From assembly GCA_963745175.1 (NCBI GenBank), contig CAVUWK010000001.1, positions 124,001 to 188,000 on the forward strand: a stretch of 64,000 nt of DNA. Reading direction: 5' to 3'. Position 1 is the stretch's first letter; each line of letters starts with the position of its first letter. Source of the stretch: Bog-473 sp963745175. Lineage in GTDB: Bacteria; Actinomycetota; Acidimicrobiia; Acidimicrobiales; RAAP-2. The translations under genes were made by a program, and so were the position numbers. Of the stretch, positions 27,496-37,562 are shown in pieces. The notes under the pieces are model-generated. The model was given only the letters and a program-made list of their open reading frames with translations, ran no database searches and was not told the DNA's origin.

Positions 27496-28953
27496 ATGGG
27501 GTTGATCTCGTACGGCCGGCGCTTGACGGCTCTCGCTGAGAGCGATCCTGATCGACCCGCCATCACCTGCGCTGAGCAGACCTTGACGAGAGCCGAACTG
27601 GAATCGATGGCGAATCGCCTTGCTCGCGACCTCGCTGCCGGCGGCGTCGGATTCGGCGACATGGTGACGATCGCCCTGCCCAACTCGACCGGATGGTACG
27701 TCGCCTTCGGCGCCTGCTGGAAGATCGGTGCGATACCTCAGCCGGTGTCGCCAAAGCTGCCGGAACCCGAACTCAGAGCCATCCTCGAGTTAGCCGAGCC
27801 GAGAGCTGTGATGGGTGTTCCGTTCGAACTGACGGAATGCCGCACCATCCCGGCGGGCTACCAGCCCGAACAGAGCTTCTCGGGCGATCCGTTGCCTGAT
27901 GTCACATCGCCGGCCTGGAAAGCCCCGACCTCAGGCGGATCGACCGGCCGCCCGAAGCTGATCGTCTCCGGCGAGCCAGCCAGCTATGACGAGGATGCGC
28001 CGCCGCGCTTCGGCGTCACCGACGGGTGCATGGTCATGCCAGGTCCGCTGTACCACAACGGTCCCATCGTGTGGTCGTGTACAGCGTGGTTGGGCGGATG
28101 CCATGTGGTCGTCTTGCCCCGGTTCGATGCGCAAGCGACGCTTGCCGCGATCGATCGGTACCAGGCCGACACCGTCTACCTCGTTCCGACGATGATGAAG
28201 CGGATCACGCGGCTTCCCGAAGAAGTACGCAACTCCTACGACATGTCGTCCCTGCGGGCGGTGTGGCATCTGGCCGAGCCGTGCCCGGAATGGCTGAAGC
28301 AGGCATGGATCGACTGGCTGGGGCCGGAGCGCATATTCGAGTTGTATGCCGGCACAGAGGCCCAGACTGCCACCGTCATCACGGGTACCGATTGGCTGGC
28401 GCACCGTGGTTCGGTGGGCAAGCCGATCGGCGGCGCCATCATGATCTGCGACGCAGAAGGAAATGAGCTTCCGACCGGCGAGGAGGGCGAGGTGTGGATG
28501 CGCTCCCCGAGCGAGCGGCCGACCTATCACTACGTCGGAGCGACGGCGCGGACGCGTGAGGGCGGTTGGGAGTCCCTCGGCGACGTGGGACGACTCGATG
28601 ACGATGGCTACCTGTATCTGGGCGACCGGATGCAGGACATGATCCTTACCGGGGGGGCGAATGTCTACCCCGCGGAAGTCGAGGCTGTGCTCCAGGAGCA
28701 TCCCTCCGTTCGTTCCGTGGCTGTGATCGGACTGCCCGACGATGAAATGGGCAGCATCGTGCACGCCATCGTGGAGCCCGAAGGGGAAGCGGTGCCAGTA
28801 GAGGAGTTGCTGATCTTCGTGTCCGAGCGGGTAGCCCGTTACAAGGTCCCGCGCTCGGTGGAGTACACCGATCAGCCCATCCGCGACGACGCTGGAAAGG
28901 TACGGCGGTCTACCCTGCGGGCCGAACGAGTCGCTGCGCCGCGTCACCAGTAG
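27496..28953 (+). CDS. AMP-dependent acyl-CoA ligase
   Basis: The 485-residue product is of the ANL superfamily and activates a carboxylic acid as its CoA thioester through an acyl-AMP. Motifs in order: TSGGSTGRPKLI (P-loop A3), a YHNGP stretch near residue 185, FELYAGTEAQT (A5), and the hinge region LYLGDRMQDMILTGGANVYPAEVE (A8). Near the C-terminus, DDAGKVRRSTLR holds the A10 lysine. It is close to bile-acid or branched-acid CoA ligases in this part of the family; the exact substrate is unclear. ATG 27496. It follows the enoyl-CoA hydratase and is likely in the same operon. Confidence 0.92.
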   Translation: MGLISYGRRLTALAESDPDRPAITCAEQTLTRAELESMANRLARDLAAGGVGFGDMVTIALPNSTGWYVAFGACWKIGAIPQPVSPKLPEPELRAILELAEPRAVMGVPFELTECRTIPAGYQPEQSFSGDPLPDVTSPAWKAPTSGGSTGRPKLIVSGEPASYDEDAPPRFGVTDGCMVMPGPLYHNGPIVWSCTAWLGGCHVVVLPRFDAQATLAAIDRYQADTVYLVPTMMKRITRLPEEVRNSYDMSSLRAVWHLAEPCPEWLKQAWIDWLGPERIFELYAGTEAQTATVITGTDWLAHRGSVGKPIGGAIMICDAEGNELPTGEEGEVWMRSPSERPTYHYVGATARTREGGWESLGDVGRLDDDGYLYLGDRMQDMILTGGANVYPAEVEAVLQEHPSVRSVAVIGLPDDEMGSIVHAIVEPEGEAVPVEELLIFVSERVARYKVPRSVEYTDQPIRDDAGKVRRSTLRAERVAAPRHQ

Positions 28954-29014
28954 ATCGCCCTCGGGACGGAACCGACCTCGCGAGCCTCGCCCGGCGGTTG
29001 AGACAGGGGACACA

Positions 29015-29623
29015 ATGGAAGACCGACAACCTCCTCGATTGCACCTCGAGATGGTTCGCGACCCTGACGACCTGGACCACCGTGCGATGGCCGTCGCGGC
29101 AGCCGGCTGGGAGGTCTCCATCTGGGAGCCGGCCACTTCTTCGGATGACGATCTGCCAAGAAGGCTGCCCCGCTGCGAGGGAGTCGTGATCGGTGAGGGG
29201 GATGGGGGAGTCGTGGGGCCGCCCTCGCCGGCGAGCACCGTGGTACCCCTGGTCCGGTACCCCCGCCCATCTCAGGGATCCTGCTCGGGGGAGAGGACCA
29301 CGGGGATTCTGCTGGTCCTGATCTCAGCGAAGCAGCGCGAGTCGGCTCAGGAGCTCCGTGACTGGGGTGACTTCGTGCACCTGCGGCACATCGCTGAGGC
29401 GGCGGTGCCGGGCTACCGGACGATCACGCCGTGGGAGAACGAATCTTCGGGTACCCCGAGGTTCTGCCACCTGTACGAAATGGTCGGAGACGACCCTCAG
29501 GGCACCTTCGAGGGGATGACGCCGCTCGTGCGTGATCGCCTCGATGACATCACGTTCGATGAGTGGGCGTGGCACCCCCAACTCGTGATCGAGGAGTCGA
29601 GAACGTATCGGCGGCGGACCTGA
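29015..29623 (+). CDS. Hypothetical protein, possible EthD-like C-terminal half
   Basis: The 202-residue product is not a family I can name. The N-terminal half is variable and Pro/Gly-rich in the middle (residues 65-95). The C-terminal half (about 95-180) has the look of a dimeric ferredoxin-like alpha/beta barrel: a hydrophobic strand GILLVLISAK, then DWGDFVHLRHI, and FCHLYEMVGDDPQGTF, as in EthD/DUF4286-type proteins. A gap of 61 bases separates it from the ligase. It probably assists a catabolic pathway, by location only. Confidence 0.55.
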   Translation: MEDRQPPRLHLEMVRDPDDLDHRAMAVAAAGWEVSIWEPATSSDDDLPRRLPRCEGVVIGEGDGGVVGPPSPASTVVPLVRYPRPSQGSCSGERTTGILLVLISAKQRESAQELRDWGDFVHLRHIAEAAVPGYRTITPWENESSGTPRFCHLYEMVGDDPQGTFEGMTPLVRDRLDDITFDEWAWHPQLVIEESRTYRRRT

Positions 29624-29692
29624 ATTGCGTGGAACAGTTGACTGCAGAACGGGTCGGTGTTGCGGACCCATTGGATGCGCAATGTCCCTGAG

Positions 29693-30511
29693 CTAGGACT
29701 GCCCTTCCTTGTAGACCTCAGTGAAGATGTCGCCTTGTGCCGCCCCGGAACCGGCCCGGCCGCCACCTGGACCCCGCAGGATGAAGGCGATGACGACGGC
29801 GAGAACGGCGCCGGCGATCGGCCCGGCCACGTACACCCAATACCCGGTGAAGGTCGTCGAGACGAGGTCGGGACCGAACGTGCGCGCGGGGTTCATGGAC
29901 GCTCCCGAGATGGGGCTCGCCCAGAGTCCGGCGAGAGCGATGTAGCCACCGACGCCGAGAGCGCCGATGATGCCGACGTTCTGGGCACCGGACGCCGTAC
30001 CCAGAATTACGCTGACGAGACCCAGGGTCAAGATCAATTCCATCCAGAACGCAGCCATGTCCGAGTACCCATGGGCCGGATAGTTGGACCCGTACATCGC
30101 CGACACGTTGATCACGGCGTGGAGGAACAGTGCAGCGAGGGTCGCCCCGATGAGCTGCGCCACGATGTAGCCCGGCACCCGCCGCCAGGGGAAGTCTTGG
30201 CGTAGGGCGAAAGCGATCGATACAGCTGGGTTCAGATGCGCACCGGACACCTTGCCCATGAACAAGATGACCGCCATGACCATCAGGGCCGGTGCTACGA
30301 CCGCGGCGGTACGGCTGATCGTGTTGGGGAAGGCGTGGCCCATCATTCCTCCACCAGCGGCCACCAAGACGAGGAAGAAGGTTCCCAGGATTTCGGAGAA
30401 GATTCGACGCCACTCCTGGCGGGGATCGTTGAAATTGGTGACCCGATCGACGACCTCCTTTTCGTACCGAGCGATCGGGCCGAGCTGTGGGATTTCTTCG
30501 AGTGCACTCAT
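29693..30511 (-). CDS. Aquaporin / MIP-family channel
   Basis: The 272-residue product contains both NPA boxes of the major intrinsic protein family: HLNPAVSIAF and SMNPARTFGPD, in the two half-helices of the pore. Six membrane segments lie between residues about 35 and 258, and the C-terminal tail is Gly/Arg-rich. The second-box neighbourhood ARTFGPDLV is typical of water channels rather than glycerol facilitators, but the selectivity residues need a structural check. The ribosome-binding site lies in a hairpin just upstream (30517-30540). The gene is followed at its 3' side by the convergent hypothetical gene. Confidence 0.92.
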   Translation of the reverse strand: MSALEEIPQLGPIARYEKEVVDRVTNFNDPRQEWRRIFSEILGTFFLVLVAAGGGMMGHAFPNTISRTAAVVAPALMVMAVILFMGKVSGAHLNPAVSIAFALRQDFPWRRVPGYIVAQLIGATLAALFLHAVINVSAMYGSNYPAHGYSDMAAFWMELILTLGLVSVILGTASGAQNVGIIGALGVGGYIALAGLWASPISGASMNPARTFGPDLVSTTFTGYWVYVAGPIAGAVLAVVIAFILRGPGGGRAGSGAAQGDIFTEVYKEGQS

Positions 30512-30516
30512 GAGAA

Positions 30517-30540
30517 CCCAACACCTCCGGGTGTTTTGGG
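30517..30540 (-). promoter_or_regulatory. Stem-loop overlapping the aquaporin ribosome-binding site
   Basis: On the minus strand, CCC-AA-AACACC and GGTGTT-GGG can pair across a four-base loop (CGGA). The Shine-Dalgarno GGAGG (complement of 30524-30528), 12 bases before the ATG, lies in the loop and 3' arm. Pairing would partly hide it. This could act as a simple temperature or translation switch, or be chance in a GC-rich leader. Confidence 0.4.
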
Positions 30541-30728
30541 ACGGACCACGGCGCCGCCCCCTCGCCTCACTATGGCGAGACCCGACTCCTCTGACCCCGC
30601 AGTACTAGCAATGGATCCGCTCCGTTGCAACCATGTCTGGAAAGTCATCGCGTCGCTCGACGGTGCAAGCTAACTTCGGGGGATGATGCAGGCGACTTCT
30701 CGAATCTGGGGTTCTGTATGACCGCGGC

Positions 30729-32146
30729 ATGCGCAAGTCGGAGGCCAATGAAGAGCCGACGGACCGGAGTATGACCGATTCCGCCGCTTCGCCGGAGCCG
30801 TCGCCGGCGCCAGCGCCGACCCCCGATCCAACGGCGATCATCAAGTCCCGGAGTTACGTCGCGCTGCTCGTGCTCGGGGCCGTCTTGGGCGTCCCAGTGG
30901 CGACGGTGGCGTACTTCTTCTTGGAAGGGGTGTCCAGGCTCCAAACGGAGATCTTCACCGACCTCCCGAAGCAGGTTGGGTTCCAGGGAGAGCCGCTGTG
31001 GTGGCCGCTGCCATGGCTCGCACTCAGCGGTGTGCTGGTGGCTCTGGCCATTCGCTACTTGCCGGGAACCGGCGGCCACGAGCCCTCGGAAGGGTTCAAG
31101 TCCAGCGGGCCCGTTCAGCCCATCGAGCTCTTCGGCATCATCGCCGCGGCCTTCGCGACGCTCAGCCTGGGGGTGGTCCTGGGCCCCGAGGCGCCGCTGA
31201 TCGCCATTGGGAGCGGGCTCGGCGTCCTGGCGATCCACCTGGTCAAGCGTGACGCACCACCGATGGCGGCCGTGGTGATCGGCACCGCGGGGAGCTTTGC
31301 CGCCATCGCCACCCTTTTGGGCTCTCCCCTCACCGGCGCCTTCCTTCTCATGGAGATGGCTGGACTGGGCGGTCCGTTGATGGAGATCGTGCTGCTCCCC
31401 GGTCTCCTCGCCGCCGGCGTGGGGTCATTGATCTTCGTGGGGCTCGACAGCCTGACCGGATTCGGGTCGTTCTCGCTCACCGTGTCGTCGATTCCCCACG
31501 TCGGGTCGCCCAACGGCGTCGAGTTCCTGTGGGCGATCGCTCATCGGTGTGGGCGCCGCGGTCGTTGCCGCCGGAATCTTCAAATTGGCCACGATGCTCC
31601 GGCCCCTTGTTGAGCGGAGCAGGGTCCTGGTGACCCCGATGGCAGGGTTGGCGGTCGCCGGTCTGGCTATTGCGTTCGCCGCCGGGACCGGTCGAAGTTC
31701 CTCAGAGGTGCTGTTCTCGGGGCAGACCGCGCTGCCGACCCTCGTCCAGCAATGCGGCCAGCTGGACCGTGGGCGCGCTGCTGCTGTTGATCGTCTGCAA
31801 GGGACTGGCCTATGCGATCTCGCTGAGCGGTTTCCGGGGAGGCCCCATCTTTCCGAGCATGTTCATCGGTGCGGCCGGCGGGATCGCTGTGTCCCACATT
31901 GGCGGCCTGCCCATGATCGCCGGTGCGTCCATGGGCGTCGGGGCGATGATTGCCGGAGCGCTGAAGATGCCGATGACGGCAGTGTTGCTGCCGAGCCTCC
32001 TTTTCCTCTCCGACGCCGTGACCCTCATGCCGCTCGTCATCGTGGCCGTCGTGGTGTCCTATGTTGTCGCCGTGTGGATCAAGCCAAGCCCGGCGGCGGA
32101 TGCTCCGGCGCAGGCGCCTGCGCCGGCTCCCGCGAGCAGTGGCTAA
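30729..32146 (+). CDS. ClC-type chloride channel/transporter (two frameshifts)
   Basis: Three pieces in different frames join into about 472 residues. The ClC signature elements are present: the first half has LGPEAPLIAIGSGLG, with the gating Glu position of the GxEGP motif, and LLGSPLTGAFLLMEM; the second half has GFRGGPIFPSMFIGAAGG (GxFxP) and ALKMPMTAVLL. Frame breaks lie near 31548 and 31757; at each, dropping one base restores the frame. The N-terminal 40 residues are disordered and Pro/Ala-rich. A start at 30771 is also possible. It probably moves chloride or exchanges Cl-/H+. Confidence 0.88.
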
Positions 32147-32248
32147 CGCTTCGGACCATGGCGCCGACGCGACGTCAGAAGGGGCGCCGACTCTGCGGTT
32201 GAGCGATCCTGTGCAAGACGGTTCCACCGAGGAGGGAGCAGTGTCGCG

Positions 32249-33756
32249 ATGACCGACGACCTTCAAGGATGGGGACCGGCGCTCGAGGAGATCGAGCGCC
32301 GGAAGAGTGAGGCGCTCTCCATGGGCGGGGAGGCCCGTCTCGCACGCCAGAAGGACCGCGGCCGGCTCAATGCCCGTGAGCGGATCGCCACCCTCTTCGA
32401 CCCCGGCACCTTTTCCGAGATCGGACAGCTGGTGGGAACCGCGGAGAGTCCCCCCATTCCGGCTGATGCGCTGGTGGCCGGTTCGGGCCGCATCGACGGG
32501 AGGCCGGCGCTGGCCGGAGCCGAAGATGTGACCGTGCTCGGCGGATCCATCGGCGTCGGCGCTTCGGACAAGCGCTATCGGCTCTGCCAACTGGCCCTCC
32601 AGGAACGCGTGCCGTTGGTGTTGATACTCGAAGGTGCGGGGCACCGGGTCAGGGACTCGACGACAGGACGCCGGCCCGGCGACCTCATGGGCCTCGCTGA
32701 ATTGTCGGGCCTGGTGCCGCTGGTGTGCCTTGTCCTGGGGGCCTCGGCTGGCCATGGCGCACTGACCGCCCCGTTGTCCGACTTCGCCGTCATGACCGAG
32801 TCGGCTTCGATCTTCGCAGCCGGTCCACCGCTGGTGCAGTCGGCGACGGGCGAGGAGGTGACCAAGGAGGTGCTCGGTGGACCTCAGGTTGCGGTCTCTG
32901 CGTCCGGGGTCGTCCACAATGTCGTGGCCGACGACGTCGCCGCCATCGCATTGGTCCGGCGATACCTGACCTACTTTCCTCTCAACGCATGGGAGCCGCC
33001 TCCGCAGGACCCCGACGGTCGCGACACCGGCCCCCGGAGGCTCGACGGCATTCTGGACCTGATTCCATCGAGTCCCCGTCGTCCGTACTCCATCGTCCCG
33101 GTGCTCGAGTCACTGGTGGACGACGGGTCGCTCCTCGCCATCCAGCCGACGTTCGGGCGATCGATCGTGACCGCTCTGGCCCGTCTGGGCGGGCAGAGCG
33201 TGGCCATCGTCGCCAACGATCCTGATGTGATGGCCGGCACCGTGGACAGCGCGGCCGCCGACAAGGTCGCGCACTTCCTCGACGTGGCCGGCGCGTTCGG
33301 TCTTCCCTGTATTTTCTTGGCGGACAACCCCGGGGTGCTCGCAGGCACGCTCGCCGAGCGACAGGGGATCCTGCGCCATGCCGCCCGCATGTTCGCCGTT
33401 CAGCACCGGCTGTCGGTACCGAAGCTCCATGTCACTCTGCGCAAGGCGTTCGGGTTCGGCTCGTCCATCATGGCCATGAACCCGTTCGATGGCCAGACCA
33501 TCACTCTGGCCTTTCCCTCGATCACGCTCGGCGCCATGCCCGCAAGCTCAGAGGGAGCGCGGTCGCCGATCCAGAGGAGCGAGCCCGGTTGGCGGTCGAG
33601 CAAGCCAATGCGTCGGTCACGGCGGGAAGTCGGCTTGCCTACGACGCGGTCATCGATCCGCGTGACCTCCGAAACGCGCTGCTCCGAGGGCTTTCCCTGG
33701 CTGAAGGCCGACGTAGAGCGGCGCGATCGCCGCGAGGAGGGGGGATTTTGCCGTGA
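32249..33756 (+). CDS. Acyl-CoA carboxylase beta chain / carboxyltransferase (one frameshift near C-terminus)
   Basis: The product has about 502 residues. The carboxyltransferase domain shows RGRLNARERIATLFDPGTFSEIG at the start, GGSIGVGASDKRYRLCQLA, and in the C-terminal half DNPGVLAGTLAERQGILRHAA with a matching ALNxFDGQTI-like end. The family (PccB/AccD) carboxylates propionyl- or acetyl-CoA using carboxybiotin. The frame breaks near 33545, where inserting one base continues into VADPEERARLAVEQANAS and stops at 33754-33756. The literal frame runs on to 34414 only by chance. The matching biotin-carboxylase subunit is not in the window. Confidence 0.85.
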
Positions 33757-33817
33757 GCCAGGTCCTTTCCCCGCATCCCCTCTGCGTGCGGACAACCAGT
33801 TGGGATCGCGCGGTGCG

Positions 33818-34993
33818 CTACAGCCGATAGAGCTTGACTGCGTTCTCGCCCATCACCTTGCGCTGCGTCTCCGGTCGCAGAGTGGCGACCTTTTCCTTCA
33901 CGATTTCGAGCGGGTTCGGGTGCAGGCTGGTCGGGTGCGGGAAATCGGTTTCGAACATGATCTTGTCCTCACCGACGGCGTCGATGAGGTGTTGGAGGTC
34001 GCCCCGGCCGGTCTCGAACCAGAACGTGGCGTACCAGTTGTCCCGGAAGTACTCAGAGGGGAGCTTCTCGAGCTTGTGGAACCATTCCGGCGCGTTCTCC
34101 TCGAGCTCGTAGTCCATTGCTTCGAGCATGAACGGCACCCACCCGATCCCGCTCTCGACCGAGACCATCGTGAGGTTGGGATGACGGTCGAACATGCCCG
34201 AGTAGGCGCTGTTGAGCAGGAGGCGCGAGTTGTTCTGGAAGAGCGATGCGCCACCGATGGCCGGCTTGACGTAGTCGTCTTGGCTCGGCCAGAACGTCGT
34301 GCCGAAGTACGCCAGCGCGGTCTGGCTCGCGCCGATGTGGAAATGCACGGGGAGGTCGAGCCCGGCACAGACCTCCCAGAAGGGGTCCCACGCCGGGTCG
34401 CCCAGGTCGGGTGAGCCCGAGTCCTGCGGATCGGCGGTCATGTTGACTCCCCGGTAGCCCATCTCTGCGCAGCGCTGAGCTTCACGAACGCATCCAGCGA
34501 TGTCCCAGGCCGGCATGATCGGCATGGGCAGGAACCGGTTTCCCGACTCTTCTTGCACCTCGGCCATGGCGTCGTTGTAGAGCTGGACGCAGAGCATCGG
34601 GATGGCGGGATCGTCGACTGCATTCCAGAGGTTCTGGCCGCCGATGCCGATGGAGTTGGGGTACAGGATCTGCGCGTCGATGCCCAGCTCGTCGAGCAGG
34701 CGGAGCCGCTCCTTGGGGTCCCAGGCCGCGGGGTGCACGTCGTCGATGCCCCATGAGCCGCCCTGAGAGTCGCGGAAGGGGTGCTTGTTCCCTTCGTGGT
34801 CGACCGTGCCCCCAGAGCCGGCTTTGCCGAAGGTCTTCCCCTCGACGACCCACATGTCCTGGCCATCGATGCGCTCGACATGGGGGACCCTGTCCTCATA
34901 GCCCTTGGGAGCCCGCTCGGTGAACAGATCGTGTCGCTCGGTCATGTGCGAGTCCGCGTCGACGACACGAAGATCATCAAACAGCTGAAGCAT
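33818..34993 (-). CDS. Amidohydrolase (amidohydro-2 family)
   Basis: The product has about 391 residues. The N-terminal DADSHMTERHDLF has the D-x-H metal motif of the family. The rest matches amidohydro-2 proteins: LLDELGIDAQILYPN, FWEVCAGLDLPVHFHIG with a likely metal-binding His, FDRHPNLTMVSVESGIGWV, and a C-terminal FETDFPHPTS that carries the conserved Asp. Members include decarboxylases and hydrolases of aromatic or cyclic catabolic intermediates. ATG 34993, with GGAAGG seven bases upstream. A second, distantly related amidohydrolase is at 55628. It converges with the carboxylase gene. Confidence 0.9.
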   Translation of the reverse strand: MLQLFDDLRVVDADSHMTERHDLFTERAPKGYEDRVPHVERIDGQDMWVVEGKTFGKAGSGGTVDHEGNKHPFRDSQGGSWGIDDVHPAAWDPKERLRLLDELGIDAQILYPNSIGIGGQNLWNAVDDPAIPMLCVQLYNDAMAEVQEESGNRFLPMPIMPAWDIAGCVREAQRCAEMGYRGVNMTADPQDSGSPDLGDPAWDPFWEVCAGLDLPVHFHIGASQTALAYFGTTFWPSQDDYVKPAIGGASLFQNNSRLLLNSAYSGMFDRHPNLTMVSVESGIGWVPFMLEAMDYELEENAPEWFHKLEKLPSEYFRDNWYATFWFETGRGDLQHLIDAVGEDKIMFETDFPHPTSLHPNPLEIVKEKVATLRPETQRKVMGENAVKLYRL

Positions 34994-35044
34994 GAAGGTG
35001 CCTTCCAATTTCGATCAGCTCACCGCGTGAGCGCTCCGCCAAGG

Positions 35045-36814
35045 CTATGCCGCGGCCGCCTGACTCGCGCCATCGCGCCCGAGGACTGGATGGGTTGAAC
35101 GGATCGGCTCCATGTCGGTGAAATCGAAGATTTGGGCCCCGTCGTCAAAACGGTGAGGAAGATCATCGAGCCCTCTTTCACGTCGCCTCCGATGACCGGA
35201 CGTTTCGAGAGATGCGCCGAACCGTCCCGACACTGCGCTCTCGGGATCGGCTTCAAGGTCGGAGAGAGCAATTGTTCCCAGGTCACCATCGGAACGCGGT
35301 GATCTGAGCAGAGGCCCCATGGCGGCACCGATCAGAGCGACGAACCCGGCCACCAGCATGGTCGTGTGCAGCCCCGTCATGAACGCGGCATGGCTGCCCG
35401 CCGTGATGGCGTCGGCGAGCCTCAGCGGTGCGCCGTGCGGCACGGGTGCCAAACCCTGGGAGACAACCGCACCCTCATGGACCAGTCGTTGTGTCAACTG
35501 ATGGGGGACCCCGCGCTCCACGAGATCGGATTTGAGGGCGCTGGCAACCGAGGCGGCAAGAATCGAGCCGCACACCGCTGTGCCCAGAACCCCTCCGAGC
35601 TCGATCGACGTCGTCTGGATGCCGCCTGCCACGCCCGCGTCATCTTCTGAGATGTCGCCGACGATGGCGTCGGTGGCCGCCGTCACGACCAGCCCGATCC
35701 CGAGACCCAACAAGACGAATGGCGGCCAAAGGTGGATGTAGGCCGAATCAACCTGGAGTGTGACAAAGGAGAAAATGGCGACTGAAGAAGCGAGAAGTCC
35801 GAAGGTGATGGGGAGCCATGGCCCGAATCGGTTGACCAAGCGCGCTCCCAACGGACCAGCGATGGCGAACGCAATGGTGAGAGGCATGAGGCGGAGGCCC
35901 GCACCGACCGGACTGAACCCGTGAACGCTCTGGAGATACAGGGAGATGAAGAACAACACTCCGAACAGCGCGAAGAAATCCAGGAGCACGATGACCGTGC
36001 TCACCGAGACTGCTCGCACGCGAAAGATGGACAGCGGCATGAGTGGATTGCTCACGGAGTGCTCGATGCCGACAAAGACGAGCAGCATGACCACGCCGGC
36101 TGCGATCAGACCCAGGGTGCTGTGGTTGCCCCAACCCCAATTCTGGGCGTTGACCAGCCCGTAGACGATGGCCAGGAGCCCGAGCGCAAGGCTGATCACC
36201 CCCGGTACGTCGAACCTCTGGCGCACCGACTCCTTTGTCTCGTTCAAGACGACCGCTCCGACGACGAGTGCGACAGCCCCGATCGGGAGGTTGATGAAGA
36301 ACACGCTCTGCCACGAGAACTGCTCGACGAAGATGCCACCGATGATCGGTCCGGCTGCAGTTGCCGTGGCCGTCGCGCTGACCCAGATGCCGACAGCGCG
36401 GTTGAGCTCCTCGGGCGGGAAGGCCGCTTTGAGGAGAGCCAATGTGTTGGGGAGCAGCAAGGCCCCGAATGCCCCCTGGATACCTCGAAGGATGATGACC
36501 TCGTCAATGGTTCCGGCGAAGCCGATGGCAACGGAGGTCAGCGAGAACCCGACCACGCCGATGAGGAAGACCCGCCGGCGACCGAAACGGTCTCCGAGTT
36601 TCCCGCCGAGAATCAGCGTGACGGCGATGACCAGCAGGTACGCGTTGGTCACCCATTGCAGGTCTGCGAGTGACGCGTGGAGGTCCTTTCCGATGTACGG
36701 ATTGGCGACCGCGACGACCGACCCGTCGATGCCGACCATGATCACGCCCAGCGAGACGCTCAACAACGTCAGCCACGGATTGTCCCGGAGCTTCCGGCCC
36801 AGGTCGGTCGCCAT
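35045..36814 (-). CDS. MFS drug/proton antiporter, DHA2 (14-TM) family
   Basis: The 589-residue product has the typical DHA2 layout: about fourteen membrane helices in residues 15-510 and a cytoplasmic C-terminal tail of about 80 residues. Motif A, GGKLGDRFGRRRVF (about residue 69), and motif C-like AAGPIIGGIFVEQFSWQSVFFINLPIG (about 152) are clear. It probably exports a toxic compound with proton exchange. It is divergent from the TetR gene, with a palindrome between them, the usual arrangement for a repressor-controlled pump. Start ATG 36814. Confidence 0.93.
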   Translation of the reverse strand: MATDLGRKLRDNPWLTLLSVSLGVIMVGIDGSVVAVANPYIGKDLHASLADLQWVTNAYLLVIAVTLILGGKLGDRFGRRRVFLIGVVGFSLTSVAIGFAGTIDEVIILRGIQGAFGALLLPNTLALLKAAFPPEELNRAVGIWVSATATATAAGPIIGGIFVEQFSWQSVFFINLPIGAVALVVGAVVLNETKESVRQRFDVPGVISLALGLLAIVYGLVNAQNWGWGNHSTLGLIAAGVVMLLVFVGIEHSVSNPLMPLSIFRVRAVSVSTVIVLLDFFALFGVLFFISLYLQSVHGFSPVGAGLRLMPLTIAFAIAGPLGARLVNRFGPWLPITFGLLASSVAIFSFVTLQVDSAYIHLWPPFVLLGLGIGLVVTAATDAIVGDISEDDAGVAGGIQTTSIELGGVLGTAVCGSILAASVASALKSDLVERGVPHQLTQRLVHEGAVVSQGLAPVPHGAPLRLADAITAGSHAAFMTGLHTTMLVAGFVALIGAAMGPLLRSPRSDGDLGTIALSDLEADPESAVSGRFGASLETSGHRRRRERGLDDLPHRFDDGAQIFDFTDMEPIRSTHPVLGRDGASQAAAA

Positions 36815-36852
36815 CAGTGGGACGGCGTGCTATGACTGATCTGACGCACTCC

Positions 36853-36897
36853 GCCATAGTGGCAGAGAGTGCCAAGTTGGCGCAATTTGGCTATACT
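36853..36897. promoter_or_regulatory. Candidate TetR operator and promoter between MFS pump and regulator
   Basis: The 108-bp divergent region contains a perfect 11-bp palindrome, GCCAAGTTGGC (36871-36881), and an upstream inverted repeat, GCCA-TAG-TGGC (36853-36863). A good -10-like TATACT lies at 36892-36897. A palindrome so close to a promoter in front of a TetR gene suggests autoregulation and repression of the divergent pump gene. Confidence 0.5.
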
Positions 36898-36922
36898 GCA
36901 ACGGAGTTCGGACAAGGGGACC

Positions 36923-37525
36923 ATGGGCACCGGCCTGACAGAGCGAAACAAACAGCGCACCCGCCGAGAGATCGCGGAGGCGGCCGGGCAGCTCTTCATC
37001 GAGCGGGGCTATGCCGCCACCACGGTGCAGGACATCGCGAACGCCGCGGACGTTTCCCCGAGAACCTTCTTTCGCTACTTCCCCTGCAAAGAAGACGTCA
37101 TCACCGAGATCGCCAGCGCCTCCATGGACGACGTGCTCGGTCATCTGGCCGGGCACGACGCGAGCGAGAGGCTGGGATCCGTGCTCAAGGCCGCCTTTAC
37201 GGCAGTCCTGGGACCAGCCATCGAAGACCCCGAGGCAGCCCGGGCCTTTCAGTTCATGTTGCGCGACACCCCCGCGCTCCGGGGGCGCTGGCTCGAGGAG
37301 CAGCGGAGAAACCGCGACCGCCTGGCGGAGGAATTGCGGCCCTGGTTCGATGAATCCTCTGGCTCCCTTGCTCCACATCTGGCTGCGGGCGCAGCGTTGC
37401 TCGCCATCGATGAGGTGATGACGCTCTGGGCTGACGATCCCTCCCTGGCGAACCCGCTGGGCCTTCTCGACCAAGCGCTTCGTATTCTGGACGCGCCGTC
37501 CCTCTTCCCGAGGAACGCGTCGTGA
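36923..37525 (+). CDS. TetR-family transcriptional regulator
   Basis: The 200-residue product opens with TRREIAEAAGQLFIERGYAATTVQDIANAADVSPRTFFRYF, whose second half is the classic TetR helix-turn-helix; the rest is the ligand-binding domain. ATG 36923 follows AAGGGGA. It is divergent from the DHA2 pump and is likely its repressor, binding the palindrome at 36871. The inducer is unknown but presumably a pump substrate. The siderophore-interacting reductase gene follows after 37 bases on the same strand and may be co-transcribed. Confidence 0.92.
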   Translation: MGTGLTERNKQRTRREIAEAAGQLFIERGYAATTVQDIANAADVSPRTFFRYFPCKEDVITEIASASMDDVLGHLAGHDASERLGSVLKAAFTAVLGPAIEDPEAARAFQFMLRDTPALRGRWLEEQRRNRDRLAEELRPWFDESSGSLAPHLAAGAALLAIDEVMTLWADDPSLANPLGLLDQALRILDAPSLFPRNAS

Positions 37526-37562
37526 GACGACGCCGTACTCCTTCCTGGTAAACCTCCACGAC

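Noticed and set aside
32140..32252. Possible 37-codon gene between the ClC and carboxylase genes, ending in an ATGA overlap
   Set aside because: No ribosome-binding site and no recognisable sequence; too weak to list as a gene.
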